64,000 nt of DNA from NCBI RefSeq assembly GCF_000518785.1, contig NZ_JAEG01000001.1:620001-684000 (forward strand), in the 5' to 3' direction. The position numbers and the translations under genes were made by a program. Positions 7,613 through 14,832 of the stretch are shown here, in pieces. The notes beneath the pieces are model-generated. The model made no database searches, was not told the origin of the DNA, and saw nothing but the letters and a program-made list of their open reading frames with translations. How positions within the stretch are numbered: the first letter of the stretch is position 1; every line of letters begins with the position of its first letter. The stretch comes from Paenirhizobium selenitireducens ATCC BAA-1503 (GTDB taxonomy: Bacteria > Pseudomonadota > Alphaproteobacteria > Rhizobiales > Rhizobiaceae).

Positions 7613-10237
7613 ATGAGTAACGGTTTCGACGACATACCCTTCTTCGACGACGAGGAACCCGCCCCGCGCAAAACCGCCGCCGAAGGACGCGCACCCGCTG
7701 CGGCACCCGCCGCCGGCGGCCTCGGCATTGCGGCACGCGCCATGGCGGCGCGCGACCAGAACCGCGTGCCCGACTATCTCTCCGGCCTCAACCCGGAACA
7801 GCGCGAAGCCGTGGAAACGCTGGACGGCCCGGTCCTGGTGCTTGCCGGCGCCGGCACCGGCAAGACCCGGGTGCTGACCACCCGCATCGCCCATATTCTT
7901 GCGACCGGCCGCGCCTTTCCCTCCCAGATCCTTGCGGTCACCTTCACCAACAAGGCGGCGCGCGAGATGAAGGAGCGCATCGGCCTTTTGGTCGGCGGCG
8001 CCGTCGAGGGCATGCCCTGGCTCGGCACCTTCCACTCGATCGGCGTCAAGATCCTGCGCCGCCACGCCGAAATGGTGGGCCTGCGCTCCGATTTCACCAT
8101 CCTCGACACCGACGACGTCATCCGCCTGATCAAGCAGATCATCCAGGCCGAGGGCATCGACGACAAGCGCTGGCCGGCCAAGCAGTTCGCCCAGATGATC
8201 GACGGCTGGAAGAACAAGGGCCTCGACCCCTCGCAGATCCCCGAGGGCGACGCCCGGGCCTTCGCCAACGGCAAGGGTCGCGAACTCTACGCCGCCTACC
8301 AGAATCGCCTGAAGACCTTGAACGCCTGCGACTTCGGCGACCTGTTGCTGCACCCGATCCGCATGTTCCGCGCCAATCCGGACATCCTGAAGGACTACAA
8401 CGAGCGCTTCCGATACATCCTGGTCGACGAATACCAGGACACCAACACCGCGCAATATATGTGGCTGCGGCTGCTGGCGCAGCGGTCGGGTCCCTCCTCT
8501 CCCCAGCGGGGAGAGGGTGGCGCGAAAGCGCCGGGTGAGGGGGCGGCACCCACGAACCTTGGCGGACAGGCCCCCTCATCCGGTCCTTCGGACCACCTTC
8601 TCCCCGGTGGGGCGAAGGGAAAGCCGGTCGTCAACATCTGCTGCGTCGGCGACGACGACCAGTCGATCTATGGCTGGCGCGGCGCGGAGGTCGACAACAT
8701 CCTGCGCTTCGAGAAGGATTTTCCCGGCGCCAAGGTCATCAAGCTTGAGCGCAACTACCGCTCGACCGAACACATCCTCGGCGCCGCCGGCCATCTGGTC
8801 GCCCATAACGAGGGCCGTCTCGGCAAGACGCTGTTCACCGACCGCGTCAATCCCGACGACGAGAAGGTGGTGGTGCACGCCGCCTGGGACAGTGAAGAGG
8901 AAGCCCGCGCCGTCGGCGAGGAGATCGAGCGGCTGCAGCGCGGCGATGCCGACGGTAAGAAGCACGCCCTCAACGACATGGCGATCCTGGTGCGCGCCTC
9001 CTTCCAGATGCGCGAGTTCGAAGACCGCTTCGTCACGCTCGGTCTCAACTACCGCGTCGTCGGCGGCCCGCGCTTCTACGAGCGCCTCGAGATCCGCGAC
9101 GCCATGGCCTATTTCCGCCTGGTCTGCCAGCCGGCCGACGACCTCGCCTTCGAGCGCATCGTCAACACCCCGAAGCGGGGCCTCGGCGACACCACCATCC
9201 GCACGCTGCACGACTATGCCCGCGCCCGCGACGTGCCGATGCTGGCGGCCGCCGTCGACCTGATCGAGACCGACGAGGTCAAGCCCAAGGCCCGCAAGGC
9301 GCTGTTCGACGTGATTCAACACTTCAGGCGCTGGTCGGAACTGCTTGAAACGGTACCGCATACCGAGCTTGCCGAGCAGATCCTCGAAGAGTCGGGCTAT
9401 ACCGACATGTGGAAGAACGACAAGTCGGCGGAAGCCCCCGGGCGCCTGGAAAACCTGAAAGAACTGATCCGCTCGATGGAAGCCTTCGAGAGCCTGCGCG
9501 GCTTCCTCGAACACGTCTCACTGGTCATGGACACCGAGCAGAATGCCGAGATGGACGCCGTGTCGATCATGACGCTGCATTCGGCCAAGGGGCTGGAATT
9601 CGAGACCGTCTTCCTGCCCGGCTGGGAGGAAGGTCTTTTCCCCCACCAGCGCGCGCTCGATGAAGGCGGCCGCTCCGGCCTTGAGGAGGAGCGTCGCCTC
9701 GCCTATGTCGGCATCACCCGGGCAAAACGCCGCTGCCACATCTGGTTCGTCTCCAACCGCCGCATCCACGGCCTGTGGCAGTCGACCATGCCGTCGCGCT
9801 TCCTCGACGAGCTGCCGGTCACCCATGTCGAGGTCGCCGAGAGCGAGCAGTCCTATGGCGGCTATGGTCGCGGCGGCTACGGCCAATCGCGCTTCGACAA
9901 GGCCGATCCCTTCGCCAACAACTATTCTACCCCCGGCTGGAAACGCGCCCAAGCCAACAAGTCGGACGCCACCCGCGACAACTGGGGCAACCGCTCCGGC
10001 CACGCCATCGAGCGCATCGGCTATGGCGAGAGTGGCCCGAAGGCCAAGACCATCGACGGCGAACTGGTGGCCAAGTCCACCACCACCGAACCGTCGAAAT
10101 TCACCATCGGCGACCGCGTCTTCCACATCAAGTTCGGCAACGGCAACATCGCCTCGATCGAGGGCAACAAGCTCACCATCAACTTCGACCGCGCCGGCGA
10201 GAAACGCGTGCTGGACGGGTTTGTCGAGAGGGTGTGA
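7613..10237 (+). CDS. uvrD: ATP-dependent DNA helicase UvrD/PcrA-like
   Basis: An 874-residue superfamily 1A 3'-5' DNA helicase acting in nucleotide excision repair, mismatch repair and clearing of RecA or stalled polymerases. Walker A GAGTGKTR is at residues 79-86, motif II DEYQDTN begins near 272, motif III QSIYGWRG lies near 349, and helicase motifs V and VI (TLHSAKGLEFETVF; YVGITRAKRR) lie in the second half. The C-terminus ends in a Tudor-like KFGNGNI..IEG segment typical of UvrD/PcrA. Between motifs II and III the protein carries about 45 extra residues (about 293-338) encoded by a GC-rich palindromic repeat that keeps the frame. Otherwise the gene looks intact. Confidence 0.93.
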   Translation: MSNGFDDIPFFDDEEPAPRKTAAEGRAPAAAPAAGGLGIAARAMAARDQNRVPDYLSGLNPEQREAVETLDGPVLVLAGAGTGKTRVLTTRIAHILATGRAFPSQILAVTFTNKAAREMKERIGLLVGGAVEGMPWLGTFHSIGVKILRRHAEMVGLRSDFTILDTDDVIRLIKQIIQAEGIDDKRWPAKQFAQMIDGWKNKGLDPSQIPEGDARAFANGKGRELYAAYQNRLKTLNACDFGDLLLHPIRMFRANPDILKDYNERFRYILVDEYQDTNTAQYMWLRLLAQRSGPSSPQRGEGGAKAPGEGAAPTNLGGQAPSSGPSDHLLPGGAKGKPVVNICCVGDDDQSIYGWRGAEVDNILRFEKDFPGAKVIKLERNYRSTEHILGAAGHLVAHNEGRLGKTLFTDRVNPDDEKVVVHAAWDSEEEARAVGEEIERLQRGDADGKKHALNDMAILVRASFQMREFEDRFVTLGLNYRVVGGPRFYERLEIRDAMAYFRLVCQPADDLAFERIVNTPKRGLGDTTIRTLHDYARARDVPMLAAAVDLIETDEVKPKARKALFDVIQHFRRWSELLETVPHTELAEQILEESGYTDMWKNDKSAEAPGRLENLKELIRSMEAFESLRGFLEHVSLVMDTEQNAEMDAVSIMTLHSAKGLEFETVFLPGWEEGLFPHQRALDEGGRSGLEEERRLAYVGITRAKRRCHIWFVSNRRIHGLWQSTMPSRFLDELPVTHVEVAESEQSYGGYGRGGYGQSRFDKADPFANNYSTPGWKRAQANKSDATRDNWGNRSGHAIERIGYGESGPKAKTIDGELVAKSTTTEPSKFTIGDRVFHIKFGNGNIASIEGNKLTINFDRAGEKRVLDGFVERV
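8492..8620. repeat. Palindromic repeat (type 1) inserted in frame in uvrD
   Basis: Two inverted copies of a unit of about 50 bases (8492-8544 and 8570-8620) flank a spacer of about 25 bases. Each unit holds a hairpin of CTCCCC...GGGGAG type, then a GGCGC/GCGCC or GGTCC/GGACC hairpin, then GGGTGAGGGGGC or its equivalent. This is the layout of the intergenic palindromic elements common in Rhizobiaceae, but here it lies inside a coding sequence without a stop or frameshift. It encodes a Gly/Pro/Ser-rich loop between conserved helicase motifs. Confidence 0.8.
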
Positions 10238-10269
10238 GGACGGCGTCGACTGGATTGAACTTCCGGCTA

Positions 10270-10315
10270 CCCCCCTCTGCCCTGCCGGGCATCTCCCCCT
10301 CAAAGGGGGAGATCG
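10270..10315 (+). repeat. Palindromic repeat (type 2), copy B
   Basis: The unit starts CCCCCCTCTG and ends in a perfect 10-base stem (ATCTCCCCCT at 10291-10300 with AGGGGGAGAT at 10304-10313, loop of 3). It begins 33 bases after the uvrD stop, so the hairpin could double as a transcription terminator. The same unit occurs inverted at 10499-10546 and directly at 15240-15288. Together the first two fill most of the 419-base gap 10238-10656, where I see no gene. Confidence 0.8.
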
Positions 10316-10498
10316 GCCACACGCCTGCCTCGCGATTTCGGTCTCCGCCGAACACCGCAGGCCTCGCGCTGTCCGCGTTCATCCCATTGCAGCAGGTTTC
10401 CCACATCGCAGCAGAGCATCCCGCGCCATCGACACACGGAAAGGTTCGGAAGCGCGCCGCGATTTGACACGTTCAAGGCGGGCACGACGTGTCCGCCC

Positions 10499-10546
10499 CG
10501 ATCTCCCCCCTTGAGGGGGAGATGTCACGAAGTGACAGAGGGGGGT
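10499..10546 (-). repeat. Palindromic repeat (type 2), copy C, inverted relative to copy B
   Basis: Reads ATCTCCCCCC...GGGGGAGAT (stem 10501-10523), a GTCAC-GAA-GTGAC hairpin (10524-10536) and AGAGGGGGGT. It is the reverse complement of the copy at 10270-10315. The two copies face each other across about 180 bases of unique, non-coding-looking sequence, giving a composite element about 277 bases long. Confidence 0.8.
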
Positions 10547-10656
10547 GTCTTGCGCAGCCGCTAGGAAGGAGTCGCCTCGACAAATACCCTCAAATTCAGT
10601 GATTTTGCGCGCGGGACAGCTCTGCCAGACTGGATGCAACCGTCTGGAGCCACCGC

Positions 10657-11028
10657 ATGCCGCACCATTCCGTTCCGCACGTCAACCGGCGCCATGCGCG
10701 GCGCATGCGCAAGGCGATGACGGATGCGGAATTGAAATTCTGGAATGCGGTGCGTGCCCACCGGCTGATGGGTCTGAGCTTTCGCCGCCAGTTGCCGATT
10801 GCAGGTTACATCGTCGATTTCGCCTGCCCCGAACACAACCTGATCATCGAAATCGACGGAAGCACGCATAGCCACGACCACGCAATTTCGCGCGACGCGG
10901 CACGGGACGAAAGGTTTTCGGCGCTGGGCTGGCGGGTGATCCGCGTGACCAATGACGAGGCGATACGCCACCTCGACGAGGTATGCTCACACATTGTCCG
11001 GGCGATCGGTGGGGAAAGCCACGAATGA
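10657..11028 (+). CDS. DUF559 endonuclease-like domain protein
   Basis: A 123-residue protein of the DUF559 family, which has the very-short-patch-repair-like restriction endonuclease fold. Typical features are the basic N-terminus (RRHARRMRKAMTDAE), the FRRQLPIAGYIVDFACPEHNLIIEIDGSTH core with the catalytic-type D and E...D residues, and GWRVIRVTNDE near the C-terminus. ATG 10657 follows GGAGCCACCGC. It stands alone, beside palindromic repeats, with no methyltransferase or restriction partner, so a restriction role is not supported. DUF559 proteins are widespread singletons in rhizobia and their function is unknown. Confidence 0.85.
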   Translation: MPHHSVPHVNRRHARRMRKAMTDAELKFWNAVRAHRLMGLSFRRQLPIAGYIVDFACPEHNLIIEIDGSTHSHDHAISRDAARDERFSALGWRVIRVTNDEAIRHLDEVCSHIVRAIGGESHE

Positions 11029-11068
11029 CCTACGATGTCGCTCCCTGAAGCGGTAGCGACCAAGCCCC

Positions 11069-11347
11069 TCACCCCCGCGCCTCTTGCGCCCGGTGCAGCC
11101 ACATCAGTTCCATCTGCACCGCCGCCTGGAAATCCATGATCTCGGCGCGCATGTCTTCTTCCGGGCAGCCGAGCGCCAGAAGCTCAGTGCCGAGCGCGCG
11201 GCAGGTCGTGCGCCAGAAATCGACGGCGGCCGGGCCATGGCATTTGTCGAGCGCGACAGCCGAGCGGCGAACGAGGTCGCGGCGGCTGGCAAGCGGGAAA
11301 AAGGCGATGGACGGGGTGGCCTGGCCGATCATGGCGTCGTTACTCAT
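11069..11347 (-). CDS. Small hypothetical protein resembling rhizobial DUF6074
   Basis: A 92-residue soluble protein. The pattern FFPLASRRDLVRRSAVAL near residue 15, a mid-protein FWRTTCRALGTEL and C-terminal VQMELMWLH helices resemble the DUF6074 group of small rhizobial proteins; this is recalled by pattern and not confirmed by search. ATG 11347 is preceded by GAGGA at 8 bases. No signal peptide or membrane segment is seen. Function unknown. Confidence 0.65.
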   Translation of the reverse strand: MSNDAMIGQATPSIAFFPLASRRDLVRRSAVALDKCHGPAAVDFWRTTCRALGTELLALGCPEEDMRAEIMDFQAAVQMELMWLHRAQEARG

Positions 11348-11556
11348 GCGTTACATCCTCACGTTGACAAAACACGTGTAGAATCAACATGGTTAACGTT
11401 CCGTTGCCGGGCCTGGAGAATGCGCCCGAAAAGGAACGGCACGCCCGTTTGCCGTCCGAAAAGCCGCAGGTGACGCCCCCGCAGCGACCGACCCTCTGGC
11501 AAGCGGCGGCCGAAAGCCCCCTGCCCGGCCAGCCTCCGCCGAGCCACGGTCAGCGG

Positions 11557-12738
11557 TCAAAGGCTGAGCGCAAGTCCCCCGAAGGAACGGCCGGCAAGCC
11601 CGTGTTCGAAGCTTGACGCGTGAACGCAGAGCCGGCGTTCGCCGAGGAAACGTAAGGCCGCCGCGAGAAAGACCTCCGCCTCGACCAGAGCGAGGTTCAT
11701 GCCGACGCAGCGGCTGGCTCCAAGGCCGAAGGCCAGCAATCCGCCGCCACGCCGCCGCGGGTCGAAGCGGTCGGGCGTCGCGAAGCGGTCCGGATCGCGG
11801 TTGGCGGCACCGACATGGAGAAAGACGCGCTCGCCGGCGCGGATCCGGCCGCCGGCACCGAGATCGAGATCGTCGCGCGCCACCCGGCCGATCAGTTGGA
11901 TCGGGCTGTCAAAGCGCAGCGCCTCGAGCAGATGGGCGCGCAGGTCCGACGCCCTGCCGGGCCGCATCGCCGGATCCCCCAGCATCCCAAGGGCCGTGCC
12001 GAGCGCAAAGGCGGTGCTTTCGTGCCCTGCGACCAGGGTCAGCGCATAGTCGGCGATCCAGCGCTCTCTGTCGTCGATCGGCTGGCCGTCGCAGCCGCGC
12101 AGCCGGTCGAAATGCGCGCCGACATAGTCGCCGAGCAGCGCCAGCGAGGCCGCGGCCCCCGCAGCACTGCCGGTCGTCGCCTTGCCGTCAAGGAAATCGG
12201 CATAGCCGTAGATGAGCGGATAGAGCGCGGCCCGTTCCGCCTCCCGAAGCGACAGCCGCGCGGCGACCGCCCGCGACACGTAGGGGCGCAGCGCCATGCG
12301 GTAGAAATCCGGAGCCGCCGCGTCGAAGGTGGCAAAGGTCGCCGCGGCCATGTCGGCCAGCGCGCGGCGGAAGGCGCTCCTCCCGTCGATCGTGAGGATC
12401 CGCTGCCAGCGGTGATGCGAGCGGCCAGCGGACTCGCTTTCGTCGAACGACATCTGCCGCCCGACGATCTCCTGGGCGCTGAGGGCGAGATCGCCGAGCC
12501 GCTCCCGGACGGCCGGCGTGTCGAGCCGCAGCCGGGATTTCGACAGCGCCGACGAGGCCAGAAGCCGCGCGCAGAGCGCATGCCCGGTCACCACCCAGGC
12601 CTGCATGTCGGGATCGAAGAACAGCCGACGTTCGCCACCCAGCGCCCGCAGCGCCTGATAGTAGCCGCTGGCGTCGTCGCCATGGGCTTCGAGCACCTCG
12701 CGCACGCTGCCCTGCGTCGGACCTAGGCTGATCGGCAT
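11557..12738 (-). CDS. Cytochrome P450
   Basis: A 393-residue soluble bacterial class I P450 monooxygenase. The I-helix oxygen-activation motif AGHEST is at residues 237-242 (the usual AGxET with an extra residue type), the K-helix ExxR as EALR at 272-275, and the heme-ligand loop FGLGASRCVG at 337-346 with the cysteine at 344. No ferredoxin or ferredoxin reductase gene is adjacent, so electrons must come from elsewhere. It follows the radical SAM gene by 33 bases on the same strand, so the two are probably co-transcribed and act in one pathway. The substrate is unknown. Confidence 0.92.
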   Translation of the reverse strand: MPISLGPTQGSVREVLEAHGDDASGYYQALRALGGERRLFFDPDMQAWVVTGHALCARLLASSALSKSRLRLDTPAVRERLGDLALSAQEIVGRQMSFDESESAGRSHHRWQRILTIDGRSAFRRALADMAAATFATFDAAAPDFYRMALRPYVSRAVAARLSLREAERAALYPLIYGYADFLDGKATTGSAAGAAASLALLGDYVGAHFDRLRGCDGQPIDDRERWIADYALTLVAGHESTAFALGTALGMLGDPAMRPGRASDLRAHLLEALRFDSPIQLIGRVARDDLDLGAGGRIRAGERVFLHVGAANRDPDRFATPDRFDPRRRGGGLLAFGLGASRCVGMNLALVEAEVFLAAALRFLGERRLCVHASSFEHGLAGRSFGGLALSL

Positions 12739-12771
12739 GGGGAACCTCCGGGGTAAGACGCCACAGATTGC

Positions 12772-14193
12772 TCAGGCGACGCGTGTCAGTCGGTCTATCG
12801 TGCCCTTGGGAAGCAACGAGCCCTCGGCATCGCGCATGACGATCGCGGCAATGGCGGCCTGTTCCCCGGGCGGCGCGAAGTAGAACATCAGGTTGACATA
12901 CCAGTGCCAGCCCGCGTGGGTGAGCCTCAGTTCGTCCTCGTCCCGCTCCACCAGGCCATGGTCGATCGCCTCGCCCAGCTGCCGGGCCGTCTGGTCCGGC
13001 AGGTCCTCGAAACGCACCCGGTCGAGCGGCAGATGGCCGAGATAGGGCAGGCTGATGGCGATCGCCTTGCTGGCGTTCACCGGCGGCGGGTGCCGAACCA
13101 CATCGACGGCCAGCCGGTTGCGGCCGAGAAGATCGTTGACGTAGCGCTGGCGCGACATCTCGTTGGTCAGCGTGCGCCCGCCGACATAGGACAGCGCGCT
13201 GTTGCCGATGCCGATATATTCGTTGTCGTCCGGGCCGTAGACATGCTGGTGGTACTTGAAGGCATAGCGCCGGGTGACGACCGGATTGCGCGCAGCCTCC
13301 TCCGCCGGCACCCGCACGAAGCCGTGCCCGTTATGCGGCAGGAAACCCTTGTCGCGCATCAGCTCGCGCAGCGCCCGCGTCATGTGGAACTTGGTCGCGC
13401 CCGACAGCGGCTCGACCGCCTCGCCCTGATAGTTGCGGTGCAGCTTCTTCTGCACGACGAAGACGTTCAGCGGATAAAAATCGATATTGTCGAGGCCAAG
13501 GCCCGTCACCGCCTCGATGTCGTCGACGAACTCGTCGCCGGTCTGCCCGTGCAGGCCGTAAAGCATGTCGCCGGAGGCATGCGGAAAGCTCTTCCTCAGC
13601 AAATCCGCCGCCCGGCCGATCTGCTCGATCGAGGCGGTGAGGTTGAGCGAGCGGCGATGGCGGGGACTGAAGGTCTGGATGCCGAAGCGGGCATGGGTCA
13701 CGCCGATGGCGCGAAAGGCCGCGACCCGCTCGGGCGTTATGCTCTTCGCCTCCATCTCGACGGAGAATTCCTCGAGCGCGGAAAGGTCGAAGGCCTCTGC
13801 CAGCGCCACGCCGATCCGCAGGATCTGCGCCGGCTGCAGCAGGGACGGCGTACCGCCGCCAAAGAAGATCGCCCGGATCGGCAGCCGCGCAAGTTCGCCG
13901 ATCCCGCCCTTCAGCGCAATCTCGGCGATCACCGCGCGCACATAGACCTCCAGCATCTCGGCATCGGCCAGCGGTCCCTTGACCAGCGGACAGAAGGTGC
14001 AGATCGTGTCACAGAAGGGAACGTGCAGGTAGAGCGCCCGCGCCCGGCCGGAGCGCCTCTCGCCATCGCCCGCCAGGGGCATCGCCCCGGCTTCATAGAC
14101 GCCGGCCGAACGCTGCCCGGTGACCGGATAGATCCAGTTGTAGATCGGCGAGAAATGGCTGAACGGATAGACCGGATCCTCAGTGAAACGCAT
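12772..14193 (-). CDS. HemN-like radical SAM enzyme
   Basis: A 473-residue radical SAM protein of the HemN/HemW superfamily. LYLHVPFC-DTICTFC carries the CX3CX2C [4Fe-4S] cysteines at residues 61, 65 and 68, and the SAM-binding GGGTPS lies at 112-117. It departs from HemN (CxxxCxYC) by phenylalanine before the last cysteine, and has a 60-residue N-terminal extension with YNWIYPVTG. HemN-like enzymes outside heme synthesis include anaerobic heme-opening enzymes and C-methylation or cyclopropanation enzymes that use two SAM molecules. No heme-uptake genes are nearby. ATG 14193 has GGGAGGGAGC just upstream; the longer in-frame ORF start lacks such a site. Partner of the P450. Confidence 0.85.
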   Translation of the reverse strand: MRFTEDPVYPFSHFSPIYNWIYPVTGQRSAGVYEAGAMPLAGDGERRSGRARALYLHVPFCDTICTFCPLVKGPLADAEMLEVYVRAVIAEIALKGGIGELARLPIRAIFFGGGTPSLLQPAQILRIGVALAEAFDLSALEEFSVEMEAKSITPERVAAFRAIGVTHARFGIQTFSPRHRRSLNLTASIEQIGRAADLLRKSFPHASGDMLYGLHGQTGDEFVDDIEAVTGLGLDNIDFYPLNVFVVQKKLHRNYQGEAVEPLSGATKFHMTRALRELMRDKGFLPHNGHGFVRVPAEEAARNPVVTRRYAFKYHQHVYGPDDNEYIGIGNSALSYVGGRTLTNEMSRQRYVNDLLGRNRLAVDVVRHPPPVNASKAIAISLPYLGHLPLDRVRFEDLPDQTARQLGEAIDHGLVERDEDELRLTHAGWHWYVNLMFYFAPPGEQAAIAAIVMRDAEGSLLPKGTIDRLTRVA

Positions 14194-14215
14194 GCTCCCT
14201 CCCCCATCCATCGAT

Positions 14216-14236
14216 CCCGGCGCCCCGTGCGCCGGG
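14216..14236 (-). other. Hairpin in the leader of the radical SAM gene
   Basis: A perfect 8-base inverted repeat (CCCGGCGC / GCGCCGGG, loop of 5) 23 bases upstream of the radical SAM start, inside the 196-base gap after the TPR-like gene. It has no T-tract, so it is not a classical terminator. It could uncouple expression of the small upstream gene from the downstream pair. Regulatory role is inferred only. Confidence 0.4.
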
Positions 14237-14389
14237 CCATGCCGCCCGCGCGCAGCCAGCCGCTGCAGGGGCAAAGGACATCCACCAAGACATCGAACCC
14301 GAGCCGGCGGCGCCAGCCCGCGTGATCGCAGCGCGGGCCGATCGGGCCGGCCCCCCGGCCAGCCCAGCCAGTCCCGCCAGCGGTTCAGG

Positions 14390-14734
14390 TCACCAGGCGA
14401 CCAGAACCGCCGATATGCCGCGACCCTTCTCCACCTGCTGCAGCTCGCCCAGCAGGCTGCTCAGTTCGGCGGTCCAGGCTTCCGGCTTGTCCGCCTCGCC
14501 CGACAGCGCCGCCGAGGCCTTGGAGTAGGCCGCGGCGATCCGGGCAACCGTCGCGTCGCCCTTGCGGTCGAGCCGCTCCAGCGCGAAAGCCCGCGATGCC
14601 TGGATGTGCTGGTTGCCGGGATCGGACGCCAGCAGCTTGTTGAAGGTCTCGAGTGCCTCGCTGTCCTTGCCCTGCTCCTGAAGAAGCCGGGCGTTGAGGA
14701 AGCTCTTCCATTGTTCGGTATTCAGGCTAGCCAT
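14390..14734 (-). CDS. Small TPR-like helical protein next to the radical SAM gene
   Basis: A 115-residue, mostly alpha-helical protein. Residues 8-50 (FLNARLLQEQGKDSEALETF, then KLLASDPGNQHIQASRAFAL) fit one to one-and-a-half tetratricopeptide repeats, a protein-binding fold. The C-terminus is abruptly hydrophobic and ends VLVAW. ATG 14734 has GGGAGAG at proper spacing; the ATG at 14749 does not. It is the first gene of the minus-strand unit leading to the radical SAM and P450 genes and diverges from the AdoMet-decarboxylase-like gene. It may be a scaffold or carrier for the two enzymes. A modified-peptide precursor is a weaker possibility. Confidence 0.65.
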   Translation of the reverse strand: MASLNTEQWKSFLNARLLQEQGKDSEALETFNKLLASDPGNQHIQASRAFALERLDRKGDATVARIAAAYSKASAALSGEADKPEAWTAELSSLLGELQQVEKGRGISAVLVAW

Positions 14735-14832
14735 GCTCAACTCTCCCATTGATTGAGTGCAATTTCACTTTACACGCACTAAGGGCTTTTGCAATAGTTG
14801 CATCACCTAAATTAACAACCATAAAGGGAGCC
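14735..14832. promoter_or_regulatory. Divergent promoter region with two inverted repeats
   Basis: This 98-base AT-richer region separates the minus-strand TPR/radical SAM/P450 unit from the plus-strand AdoMet-decarboxylase-like gene. It holds a perfect inverted repeat TGCAA-TAG-TTGCA (14790-14802) and a wider pair AGTGC (14756-14760) / GCACT (14776-14780). Either could be an operator controlling both directions. No regulator gene is adjacent, and I do not see a match to a rhizobial iron (RirA, Irr) box. Confidence 0.5.

Noticed and set aside
11389-11616. 75-residue proline-rich plus-strand frame between the DUF6074-like gene and the P450
   Set aside because: No ribosome binding site, low-complexity composition, and its 3' end overlaps the P450 coding sequence.
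12772-14193. Housekeeping hemN or hemW
   Set aside because: The N-terminal extension, the altered cysteine-motif context and the P450 neighbour do not fit; heme or ribosome-assembly neighbours are absent.
11557-14734. PQQ- or mycofactocin-like peptide cofactor pathway
   Set aside because: The radical SAM enzyme is HemN-like without a SPASM domain, and no RRE chaperone, peptidase or glycosyltransferase partner is nearby.
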